Below the pieces are notes generated by a model. The model had not been told where the DNA came from and made no database searches. It worked only from the letters and a program-made list of their open reading frames with translations. A DNA stretch of 6,579 bases. It comes from Kiritimatiellia bacterium (GTDB lineage Bacteria; Verrucomicrobiota; Kiritimatiellia; RFP12; UBA1067). Positions 1 through 5,949 of this stretch are shown piece after piece; within the stretch, counting starts at the first letter, position 1, and the number at the start of each line of letters is the position of its first letter. A program made the translations under genes and the position numbers. The DNA is taken from assembly GCA_017459225.1 (NCBI GenBank), contig JAFUDL010000133.1:1-6579 (forward strand). The letters are read 5' to 3'.

Positions 1-318
1 GCCGGGGCGACGGCGCTTTGTCTGGGCGGATTCTGTCTGTACGGACCGCAGGCGCTCACGGGCGTCACGGCGACCAACATCTCGACCAAGCACTTCGCCG
101 GCACGTCCATTGGCTTCATTTCCCTCTTCTCCTACGTCGGGGCGTCCGTCGCGGGCAAGGTCTGCGGCAACCTTGCGCAGTCGTTTGGCGGCTGGAGGCT
201 TCCGCTGCTCGTCATGGTCGCGACTGACGCTGTCGGCGCGGTCGTGTTTCTCTGTCTCTGGTGCGTCCGCGCCAACGCTTATGCGACTTCCGGCACAAGC
301 CCCGAAAAAGGTGCGTAA
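1..318 (+). CDS. MFS transporter, organophosphate:phosphate antiporter (GlpT/UhpT/UhpC) type, C-terminal part
   Basis: The gene enters from the left edge and ends at TAA 316-318, leaving 105 residues in frame 1. These residues read as the last three membrane segments of an MFS carrier: roughly residues 1-24 (with the motif GPQALTGV), 34-57 (GTSIGFISLFSYVGASVAG) and 72-92 (a hydrophobic segment ending LWCV). A short hydrophilic tail follows. GlpT has the same arrangement: a GP..L.G motif, then a basic loop with AGT, then GF..LF.Y.G.SVA, then a final helix. In this family inner-membrane carriers exchange a phosphorylated organic solute such as glycerol-3-phosphate or a sugar phosphate for inorganic phosphate, and UhpC-type members act as sensors. 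The substrate cannot be told from this fragment. The next gene has its own promoter, so the two are probably not cotranscribed. I am confident of the superfamily and fairly confident of the OPA subfamily. Confidence 0.8.
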   Translation, partial: AGATALCLGGFCLYGPQALTGVTATNISTKHFAGTSIGFISLFSYVGASVAGKVCGNLAQSFGGWRLPLLVMVATDAVGAVVFLCLWCVRANAYATSGTSPEKGA

Positions 319-396
319 TTCACCGCCGAGCGGGCGAGTTAACCCGAACACCTCTCCCAAAGTTTTTTTACCAGTTGTTCCAAGAAACTTGCCACC

Positions 397-426
397 TTTA
401 CAAACAAACTCTGAAATTGCTATAAT
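397..426 (+). promoter_or_regulatory. Sigma-70-type promoter with extended -10, upstream of the VWA lipoprotein gene
   Basis: A perfect TATAAT lies at 421-426 and is preceded by TGC (418-420), which makes an extended -10. A reasonable -35 box, TTTACA, lies at 397-402, with an 18-nt spacer. Transcription would start near 433-434, giving a leader of about 75 nt before the ATG at 508. The promoter call is inferred from consensus match only, but the match and the position in an AT-rich gap directly upstream of a gene make it convincing. Confidence 0.75.
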
Positions 427-475
427 GTCCACCACGGGCAGATGGGCGTCGGCAACCGTCTCGTGGCTGGTGGAC
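427..475. repeat. Inverted repeat GTCCACCA-N33-TGGTGGAC at the promoter/leader of the VWA gene
   Basis: Perfect 8-bp arms lie at 427-434 and 468-475, separated by 33 nt. The left arm directly abuts the -10 box, and the expected transcription start falls at its end. It is therefore more likely to act, if at all, as a paired DNA site than as a complete RNA stem. A small CGG-CAA-CCG hairpin (450-458) sits inside. Function is unknown, and chance occurrence is possible. Confidence 0.3.
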
Positions 476-507
476 CTCCTGCACGACATTGTGAAAGGAC
501 CGATCAA

Positions 508-2190
508 ATGAAAAAACTACTAACATTGACAATTGCTTTTGTGGGAACTATTGCCGTCGTGGGGATCATCGCGGCGGGATGTTCCTTTTCGCCGACATAC
601 CACGACGTCGAAGCGACTCCTATGTCCATGGAGGGGCGCCAAGAAGTGAACAGGTCTGTGGCTGTGTGCGGAAGACTAACCACGGGCGGGCCTGTAAGTG
701 GCATGCGATACCTTTCCACGGCCGGTGTGCCGCTTGCGGAGTCTGCTGCGCCAGCCGCAGATGCAATCGGACGCGAACGGTTCGCCGAGTTCAAGGAGAA
801 CGATTTCCGCGAGGTGAAGACGAACCCGCTCTCCACCTTCGGCCTGGATGTCGATACGGCGAGCTACACGACAATGCGCCGGTACCTGACGGAGTCGAAG
901 CGCCTGCCGCCAAAGGATTCCGTTCGTATTGAGGAATACGTGAACTATTTCTCCTACGACTACGCGGGGCCGACGGGTAACGAGCCGGTAGCGGTGGCGT
1001 GCGAACTGGGCGCCTGCCCGTGGAACGCGGCGCACAAGCTCCTGCGCGTGGCCGTGCAGGCGAAGCGCATCCCCAAGGAGTCCATCCCGCCGTGCAACCT
1101 CGTGTTCCTGATCGACAAGTCCGGATCCATGGACTACAACGGCGGCTTCACGACACTTCTGCAGGCGCTGCGGCTCCTGACGGACCAGCTGCGCGCGGAG
1201 GATTCCGTCGCGATCGTCTCCTATGCGAGCGGCGTGCAGGTGGAGCTGCCCGCGCCTTCGGGCGCGGACAAGGCGAAGATTCGCGGCGTGTTGGACAAGC
1301 TGCGCGCGGGCGGCGCCACGTCGGGCGGCGAGGGACTCCAGCTCGCCTACGAGCAGGCGATGAAGAACTTCGACAAGAAAAAGAACAACCGCGTGGTGCT
1401 GGTGACGGACGGCGACTTCAACATCGGCATCAACAACCCCTCCGAGCTGGAGCGCTACATCGCGACGAAGCGCGAAACGGGCGTGTTTCTCACCGTCTTG
1501 GGCGTCGGATACGGCAACTACAAGGACGCGATGATGAAGAAACTGGCGAATGCAGGCAATGGCAACTACGCATTCCTCGACAGCGTGCTCGAGGCGAAGA
1601 AGGTTCTGATGACGGAGTTCGGCGGCACGATGCTCACCGTGGCGAAGGACGTGAAGCTGCAGCTGGAGTTCAATCCGGCGCAGGTGGGCGCGTACCGGCT
1701 TCTGGGCTACGAGAACCGCCGTCTGGCCGCAAAGGACTTCAACGACGACAAGAAGGACGCCGGCGAAATGGGCAGCGGCCATTCGATGACGGCGTTCTAC
1801 GAACTCGTGCCCGTCGGCTCCACGAGCACGGTGGCGAACGTAGACCCGCTCAAGTACCAGAAGCAGACACCCGTCGGCAGCCCCGAACTGCTGACCGTGA
1901 AGCTGCGTTACAAGCTGCCGGACGCAGACACGAGCACGCGGATGTTCTTGCCCGTGACGGCGGCGGCCATCACGCCGAACACGCCGTCCGAATCGTTCCG
2001 CTTTGCCTCGGCGGTGGTGGAGCTTGCGCTGCTGCTTGAAGACTCGCCGCACAAGGGCTCGGCCTCCTACGAGTCGCTGATCGCGCGTGCGCGCGCGGCT
2101 CGGGGACGCGACGAGGATGGCTGGCGTGCGGAATTTGTTCGCCTAGCGGAAACGGCCCAGCTCCTGATGTCGTCGAAAAGCGGCAATTAA
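508..2190 (+). CDS. YfbK-like von Willebrand factor type A domain lipoprotein
   Basis: This encodes 560 residues. The start at ATG 508 is set by a good ribosome site (GAAAGGA, 493-499, 8-nt gap) and by the MKK signal sequence; the in-frame ATG at 442 would add 22 hydrophilic residues and spoil it. Residues 1-24 are a lipoprotein signal with Cys25 after IIAAG, slightly off the usual lipobox. Residues about 89-153 match the VWA-associated N-terminal region (STFGLDVDTASY, then RIEEYVNYF). The VWA domain is about 195-372 and has an intact MIDAS metal site: D203-K-S205-G-S207, T271 and D301. Residues 374-560 match the family's C-terminal DUF3520-type region (AYRLLGYENR at 395-404, AEFVRLAE near the end). 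YfbK relatives are envelope proteins that probably bind protein ligands through the metal ion; their role is poorly defined. The 60 or so residues after Cys25 show no recognisable domain, whereas some relatives carry a carboxypeptidase-like domain there. It appears monocistronic. Confidence 0.9.
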   Translation: MKKLLTLTIAFVGTIAVVGIIAAGCSFSPTYHDVEATPMSMEGRQEVNRSVAVCGRLTTGGPVSGMRYLSTAGVPLAESAAPAADAIGRERFAEFKENDFREVKTNPLSTFGLDVDTASYTTMRRYLTESKRLPPKDSVRIEEYVNYFSYDYAGPTGNEPVAVACELGACPWNAAHKLLRVAVQAKRIPKESIPPCNLVFLIDKSGSMDYNGGFTTLLQALRLLTDQLRAEDSVAIVSYASGVQVELPAPSGADKAKIRGVLDKLRAGGATSGGEGLQLAYEQAMKNFDKKKNNRVVLVTDGDFNIGINNPSELERYIATKRETGVFLTVLGVGYGNYKDAMMKKLANAGNGNYAFLDSVLEAKKVLMTEFGGTMLTVAKDVKLQLEFNPAQVGAYRLLGYENRRLAAKDFNDDKKDAGEMGSGHSMTAFYELVPVGSTSTVANVDPLKYQKQTPVGSPELLTVKLRYKLPDADTSTRMFLPVTAAAITPNTPSESFRFASAVVELALLLEDSPHKGSASYESLIARARAARGRDEDGWRAEFVRLAETAQLLMSSKSGN

Positions 2191-2212
2191 CACTCTTATC
2201 TGGAACAGGAAC

Positions 2213-2261
2213 GTCCGCCCGCTTCGGCGCTGTTTCTTACTGTGGATTGGGCTGGGCGGAC
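2213..2261. repeat. Inverted repeat GTCCGCCC-N33-GGGCGGAC between the VWA and glycosidase genes
   Basis: Perfect 8-bp arms lie at 2213-2220 and 2254-2261 with a 33-nt spacer. The repeat sits 23 nt after the VWA stop codon and 24 nt before the next -35 box. It lacks a U-tract and has a long loop, so it is a poor intrinsic terminator. Its geometry and half-site (GTCCRCC) match the repeat at 427-475. Function is unknown. Confidence 0.3.
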
Positions 2262-2285
2262 CCAAAATTCACCAGACCGTTTCTC

Positions 2286-2314
2286 TTGCGTAGGGCGATG
2301 GGGCGTGGTACAAT
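2286..2314 (+). promoter_or_regulatory. Extended -10 promoter of the GH95-like gene
   Basis: The -35 box is TTGCGT at 2286-2291 and the -10 box is TACAAT at 2309-2314, with a 17-nt spacer ending in TGG (2306-2308), an extended -10 element. Transcription is expected to begin around 2321-2322, which coincides with the A of an in-frame ATG at 2322. The same layout (TTGCGY, 17 nt, TGG, then a -10) recurs before the gene at 5174, and this recurrence strengthens both calls. Confidence 0.7.
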
Positions 2315-2387
2315 ACGCGCCATGCAAACGATAAGAGATTCAAGTTGTTTCGGTGAAATCCGCAGCTGGGGACGTGGGGGCTTGCGG

Positions 2388-5042
2388 ATGATTGCGACGG
2401 CAGCGGCGTTGGCTTGCCTCGCTTTGGGCGCACAGGGACAGGTGCCCATTGAGAAGGGCCTGCCGGTGTCGTTCGGAATCACTTCGAAGGGCACATACAA
2501 GCTGGATGGACGCTTTCTTGACGCACGGGTGTTTTCGCGCGTGATCTCTGATGCGGAGGCAGCCGCGTATGCGAAGGACGCCTCCAGCGCCGCAGGGACC
2601 ATCGCGCGGGACGGACTCGTGTGGGGCGGCGTGCCAACACCCGGCGATACGTGCAACGTCGTGAAGGAGGCAGACTATTCGAAGGGTTTCACCTTCGCCT
2701 GTTGGGTCGTTCTCAACAAGACCGGCGGGCGCCTCATCGACAACACGACGGGCGGATGCGACGGTTGGCTCATCGACACCTGGCCAGACCGTCCCCGCTT
2801 CTACTGTCGCGGCGAACGCGTGGGTGGGCACAGCCAGCCGTTCACCTGCGGGCGTCCCCAATGCGTCGTGGCGACGCTCAAGGACGGCAAGACCAGCGTC
2901 TGGCTCGACGGCAAGCGGTGCGACTACTCGTTCGATCCGCGGGTTCTGCGCCCGTGTACGTGGAACGATCTCGTGGAAAAGAAGGCGAAGCCGCTGGAAT
3001 GGCTGTTCCCGACCGGCGACGAGACGCCGCAGGAGGGCATGCGCTTCGCGGACGGCGTGACGGGCGTGCTCGCATGGGGCGGCGGCGATACCCTCAAACT
3101 CACCGTCGGACGCGGCGACCTCTGGGACCATCGCGGCGGATACTGCTGGACGAAGGAGCAGAGCTACACCAACATCACCGACGCGATCGTGAGGGGCGAC
3201 AAGGCGCGTCTCCTCGGCCTCTTCAAGAAAGTGACGCCGCGCGGCGAACCGCGCAATCCTTTTATGCTTCCGCTCGGGCGCGTTGTGCTGAAAATCCCTG
3301 GTGCGACGCTGCGTCGTGGCGTGCTCGACGTGAAGACCGGCATTGGCATGATCGACTTCGATCTGGACGGACGCACCTGCCGCGCGGAACTCGCGATGAG
3401 CAAGGCGAGCCACGTCTTCGCCATCAAGCTGCCCGAAGGAGTGAATTGCGAGGCGAAGGCGATCCATTGCATGGAACAGCCAGCCGTCAAAAAAGAGCTT
3501 GGCAAATTGTCGTTCAAGCCGGCGAAGTACGGCGCAAATGGTTTCACTTGGGAATTGCCCGCCGATGAATCCGTCACGCTCGCGTATGAACTGAAGGGCG
3601 GAGAGCTGTTGGTTCGGACGTGGAGGGGAATTTCGGTAGGGGCGAGCGTCCCGCTCGCCCGCGGTCACGCGGGACGCGTGACCCTACCATTCGCGCGGGT
3701 GCGTGCCGAATCCACGGCGCACTGGACGAAGTTCTGGGCGGAGGGGGCGCGCGTGAAGGTGCCGGATCCCGTCGTTCAGGGGCTCTTCGACTACGGCATG
3801 TACTGCTTCGGCTGTATGACCGATCCGGACGGCGTGCCGTGCGGTCTCCAGGGTGCGTGGCTCGAGGACAACTACATCGCGCCGTGGAGTTCGGACTACC
3901 ATTTCAACATCAACGTGCAGGAGTGCTACTCGCCTGCTTATCGCGGCGGACACTTCGCGAACATGATGCCGCTCTTCCGCATGGTCCTCGGTTGGCGGGA
4001 GCGTCTCCGCGACAACGCGCGCAAGTTCGCGGACGTCGATGGCTACGTGCTGCCGCACTCGGTGGACGACCGGGGCGTGAACATCGGCGGGTTTTGGACC
4101 GGCACGATCGACCACGGCTCGACCGCGTGGGTGGCAGACATGATGTTCCGCTACGTGAAGTATTCTCGCGACGTGGACTTCCTCCGCCGCGACGCCTATG
4201 ACTTCATGAAAGGCGCGATGCGCGTCTATCGCGCGATGATGGTGGAGGACGGCAAGGGCGCACTCGCGTTCCCGACGGGGCCTTCTCCTGAATGGGGCGG
4301 CGCAACCTTCGAGACGGCCGTGGGACGCAATCCGAGTTTCCAGCTCGCCGCAGCGCACCGTCTCGCCCGCAATCTGATCGCCGCCGCCGCGATGCTCGGC
4401 GAAACTCCCGACCCGATGTGGCTTGACGTGGAGAAGCGTCTGCCCCTTGCCGCGATCGACGACGAGAAGGGCGGAATCATGCTCTTCGAGAACCGTCCGT
4501 TCAGCGAGTCGCACCGACACCACTCGCACCTCGCGGGGCTCTTTCCGTTCGACATCTTCGACCTCGCCGACCCGGCGACCGCCACTACGGTGAAGAAGAC
4601 CTACGAGACGTGGGATGCGCGTGGTACCTCCGCGTGGACCGGCTGGTGCGTGCCATGGGCGGCGGTGCTGAACGTCCACGCCGGGCGTCCCGCGCAGGCG
4701 GTGAAGCTGCTGCACGATTTCTACGAGTACTTCACCAACCCCGGACATGCGCCGCGGTGCTATGCGTGGAAGCCGGGATTCTGCCAGTTTGTGTCTTCTA
4801 CCCCCAAGCTGGGCAAGGACGGACGGCACCTTGGACACGAGATACTCGACATGGACGGACTCCTCTCCGCCTGCGCGGCGGTGATGGAGATGATGGCGCA
4901 CGACGTGAACGGCAAGCCGGAGTTCTTCAGGGGATGTCCCGGCGAGTGGAAGGACGTCTCGTTCGAAAACATCGCGCTCTCCGATGGTCGCCGCGTGAAC
5001 GGAAGCCGCGTGGACGGCAAGGTGAAAATCATCGTTCATTAA
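2388..5042 (+). CDS. Secreted GH95-like glycoside hydrolase (alpha-L-fucosidase/galactosidase-type) with N-terminal LamG-like region
   Basis: This encodes 884 residues from ATG 2388, chosen because GTGGGGG (2374-2380) lies 7 nt upstream and a signal-like segment follows (MIATAAALACLALGAQG, cleavage near 17). Alternatives are TTG 2382, which adds an Arg before the hydrophobic core, and ATG 2322 (906 residues). Residues 27-64 and 75-184 are laminin-G/concanavalin-like. About 200-450 resembles the GH95 N-terminal beta-sandwich (GVLAWGGGDTLKLTVGRGDLWDHRGG region). About 455-870 is the alpha-barrel catalytic part. GH95 hallmarks are visible: GLQGAW (486-491), the Asn-x-Asn pair N507/N509 after SSDYHF, E635 in GPSPEWG, HRHHSH (709-714) and D823 in LDMDG. 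These match the catalytic N421/N423, E566 and D766 of bifidobacterial AfcA. GH95 enzymes are inverting exo-hydrolases that release alpha-linked L-fucose or L-galactose from glycans. The sequence is divergent, so the substrate is open. Residues 417-434 are encoded by an inserted palindrome. Confidence 0.78.
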   Translation: MIATAAALACLALGAQGQVPIEKGLPVSFGITSKGTYKLDGRFLDARVFSRVISDAEAAAYAKDASSAAGTIARDGLVWGGVPTPGDTCNVVKEADYSKGFTFACWVVLNKTGGRLIDNTTGGCDGWLIDTWPDRPRFYCRGERVGGHSQPFTCGRPQCVVATLKDGKTSVWLDGKRCDYSFDPRVLRPCTWNDLVEKKAKPLEWLFPTGDETPQEGMRFADGVTGVLAWGGGDTLKLTVGRGDLWDHRGGYCWTKEQSYTNITDAIVRGDKARLLGLFKKVTPRGEPRNPFMLPLGRVVLKIPGATLRRGVLDVKTGIGMIDFDLDGRTCRAELAMSKASHVFAIKLPEGVNCEAKAIHCMEQPAVKKELGKLSFKPAKYGANGFTWELPADESVTLAYELKGGELLVRTWRGISVGASVPLARGHAGRVTLPFARVRAESTAHWTKFWAEGARVKVPDPVVQGLFDYGMYCFGCMTDPDGVPCGLQGAWLEDNYIAPWSSDYHFNINVQECYSPAYRGGHFANMMPLFRMVLGWRERLRDNARKFADVDGYVLPHSVDDRGVNIGGFWTGTIDHGSTAWVADMMFRYVKYSRDVDFLRRDAYDFMKGAMRVYRAMMVEDGKGALAFPTGPSPEWGGATFETAVGRNPSFQLAAAHRLARNLIAAAAMLGETPDPMWLDVEKRLPLAAIDDEKGGIMLFENRPFSESHRHHSHLAGLFPFDIFDLADPATATTVKKTYETWDARGTSAWTGWCVPWAAVLNVHAGRPAQAVKLLHDFYEYFTNPGHAPRCYAWKPGFCQFVSSTPKLGKDGRHLGHEILDMDGLLSACAAVMEMMAHDVNGKPEFFRGCPGEWKDVSFENIALSDGRRVNGSRVDGKVKIIVH
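3635..3688. repeat. 54-bp REP-like double-hairpin palindrome inserted in frame in the GH95-like gene
   Basis: The element is bounded by GGTAGGG (3635-3641) and its exact complement CCCTACC (3682-3688). Inside are two perfect 9-bp hairpins: GGGCGAGCG/CGCTCGCCC (3640-3648 with 3652-3660, loop TCC) and GGTCACGCG/CGCGTGACC (3663-3671 with 3675-3683, loop GGA). The two loops are complementary, and the centre is CCGCGG (3659-3664). Its length is 18 codons, so the reading frame is kept; it encodes VGASVPLARGHAGRVTLP. Removing it leaves an open frame joining S416 to the following F. There is no clear target duplication, only ATTTC against ATTC at the borders. The layout resembles REP/BIME-type non-autonomous repeats. 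No second copy exists in this window, so repetitiveness in the genome is inferred. Confidence 0.8.
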
Positions 5043-5084
5043 CGTCGAATCCGAGAAGCCACGGCGGCAAAATGGATTTCACGC

Positions 5085-5113
5085 TTGCGCGCCCGTGGCG
5101 GATATGGGATAAT
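5085..5113 (+). promoter_or_regulatory. Extended -10 promoter of the three-gene secreted-protein unit
   Basis: The -35 box is TTGCGC (5085-5090) and the -10 box is GATAAT (5108-5113), with a 17-nt spacer whose last bases are TGG (5105-5107). Transcription would start near 5120, giving a leader of about 54 nt to ATG 5174. The arrangement is nearly identical to the promoter at 2286-2314. Confidence 0.7.
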
Positions 5114-5119
5114 ATCCGC
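5098..5119. promoter_or_regulatory. Inverted repeat GCGGATAT-N6-ATATCCGC straddling the -10 box, possible operator
   Basis: Perfect 8-bp arms lie at 5098-5105 and 5112-5119, around a 6-nt centre. The -10 hexamer lies largely in the centre and runs into the right arm, so a dimeric repressor bound here would block the polymerase. An 8-bp repeat of this kind can occur by chance about once in a window this size, so only its position argues for function. Confidence 0.3.
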
Positions 5120-5173
5120 GCAACAAAAACAAGAAATAACATCAGGTGGAAATAGACGTGCAAGGGGGCAGGC

Positions 5174-5938
5174 ATGAATCGAAAAATCCTAGCTGCCGTT
5201 GGAGCGGCGGCATTGTCCGCGTCGCTGGCATTCGGCGCCTTCGATCTTGCGTTCAAGACGGTCGCCATAGGCACGACGATCACCACGAACCAGACGAACG
5301 GGATTCTCGATGTCAACAACGGCTATACGGCGACCGTTCCGGCGGGAAAAACCTGGAGGATTGGAGGCGGCGTGTTCCTCGACGGCTTGTCGGCGAAGAT
5401 CAACGTGAAGGGAACGCTCATCACGCCGAAGATCGCTGCGCTCGGGGTCAATGCGCATCTTGTGCTTGAGGACGGCGGCGTGATCGAGGTGGAGTCTTTC
5501 CCTGAGGAGAAGCGCCTTTGCGCAGACCTCTACGGCGGCACGCTGCGGATCAATGCGAACGCCACGGCGAAGGAAGGCGTATTTGGTGGGACGGATATCA
5601 CGGGCGCGTTCGTGACGCCGGAGAAGGGCGTGTCGGTTGCGCTTGCCCTTGATCCCGAAGGCGTTGTGGACGGTGTGAAGGTGAAGCCAGAGCTGGCCAT
5701 GGACGGTGGCGCGTCGTTCAGGCTTGAGGGTGACGGAGCCGTCTTTGATGTGAAGGTGATTGCCGGGCTTTGGTATTCCGTAAAATACGGCATGGAACTC
5801 TCCAGAGGAAATGTCGGCGGGGCGGCGGGGACGACCGGCGCGGTGCAGGCCGCCGAGACTGGCGTGAAGACTATTACGGCGCCTAGGTGTGGAGAGCGCG
5901 GCTTCTACAAGCTGATCGTAGCGCCTGCAGACGATTGA
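5174..5938 (+). CDS. Secreted beta-rich protein of unknown function with C-terminal GFYKLIV module
   Basis: This encodes 254 residues. ATG 5174 follows a strong purine run (AAGGGGG, 5162-5168, 5-nt gap) and opens a textbook Sec signal (MNRKILAAVGAAALSASLAFG, cleavage near 21-22), so the protein is exported. The mature part is rich in Gly, Val and short alternating beta-type segments (for example HLVLEDGGVIEV near 94-105), with no cysteine pattern or catalytic motif that I recognise. The last 55 or so residues (WYSVKYG near 200, then GVKTITAP and GFYKLIV at 243-249) look like a compact C-terminal module. As I recall, many secreted proteins of Verrucomicrobiota-related bacteria end in a similar way (aromatic YSV, then FY[KR]hhV), and this could serve in surface anchoring or secretion. 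It is first in a tight run with the next two genes. The family is not recognised; a structural or adhesive surface role is only a guess. Confidence 0.85.
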   Translation: MNRKILAAVGAAALSASLAFGAFDLAFKTVAIGTTITTNQTNGILDVNNGYTATVPAGKTWRIGGGVFLDGLSAKINVKGTLITPKIAALGVNAHLVLEDGGVIEVESFPEEKRLCADLYGGTLRINANATAKEGVFGGTDITGAFVTPEKGVSVALALDPEGVVDGVKVKPELAMDGGASFRLEGDGAVFDVKVIAGLWYSVKYGMELSRGNVGGAAGTTGAVQAAETGVKTITAPRCGERGFYKLIVAPADD

Positions 5939-5949
5939 GGAGGGATGCG

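Larger units (their letters stand above)
319..507. other. Intergenic region with promoter and leader of the VWA lipoprotein gene
   Basis: This 189-nt gap is visibly more AT-rich than the genes around it between about 360 and 425. It holds a run of seven T at 363-369, preceded by only a weak 4-bp hairpin (CGGG 331-334 with CCCG 343-346). That is too poor to call a terminator for the transporter gene with confidence. The promoter at 397-426 and an inverted repeat at 427-475 occupy the rest. Reading frames that cross this gap have no ribosome binding site and no recognisable protein. Confidence 0.6.

Noticed and set aside
310..369. Weak hairpins (310-324 and 331-346) followed by seven T at 363-369, as a terminator of the transporter gene
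   Set aside because: The stems are only 4 bp and lie 16 nt or more from the T-run, so the geometry does not fit a rho-independent terminator.
110..511. Open frame crossing the end of the transporter gene and the intergenic region
   Set aside because: It is out of frame with the clear MFS sequence, runs through the promoter and has no domain.
676..2052. Open frame of 458 codons on the - strand, opposite the VWA gene
   Set aside because: It is antisense to a well-supported gene, its translation is Arg/His/Val-rich without domains, and it has no ribosome site. It reflects GC-biased codons of the + strand gene.
2247..2387. TTG 2247 as start of the glycosidase gene
   Set aside because: It lies upstream of the promoter at 2286-2314 and would place a non-signal-like basic stretch ahead of the signal peptide.
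3635..3688. The palindrome as part of a CRISPR array or an integron attC site
   Set aside because: There is a single copy without spaced repeats, no integrase is present, and the double-hairpin with GGTAGGG ends fits a REP-like element better.
2340..5039. Two long - strand open frames (2340-3668 and 3684-5039) opposite the glycosidase gene
   Set aside because: Both have shadow composition (many His, Arg and Val) and no recognisable motif, while the + strand frame carries all GH95 signatures.
5058..5099. Inverted repeat GCCACGG (5058-5064) / CCGTGGC (5093-5099) after the glycosidase gene, as a terminator
   Set aside because: It has a 28-nt loop and 7-bp arms, no T-run follows, and the right part overlaps the next promoter. 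It is not convincing as an intrinsic terminator.
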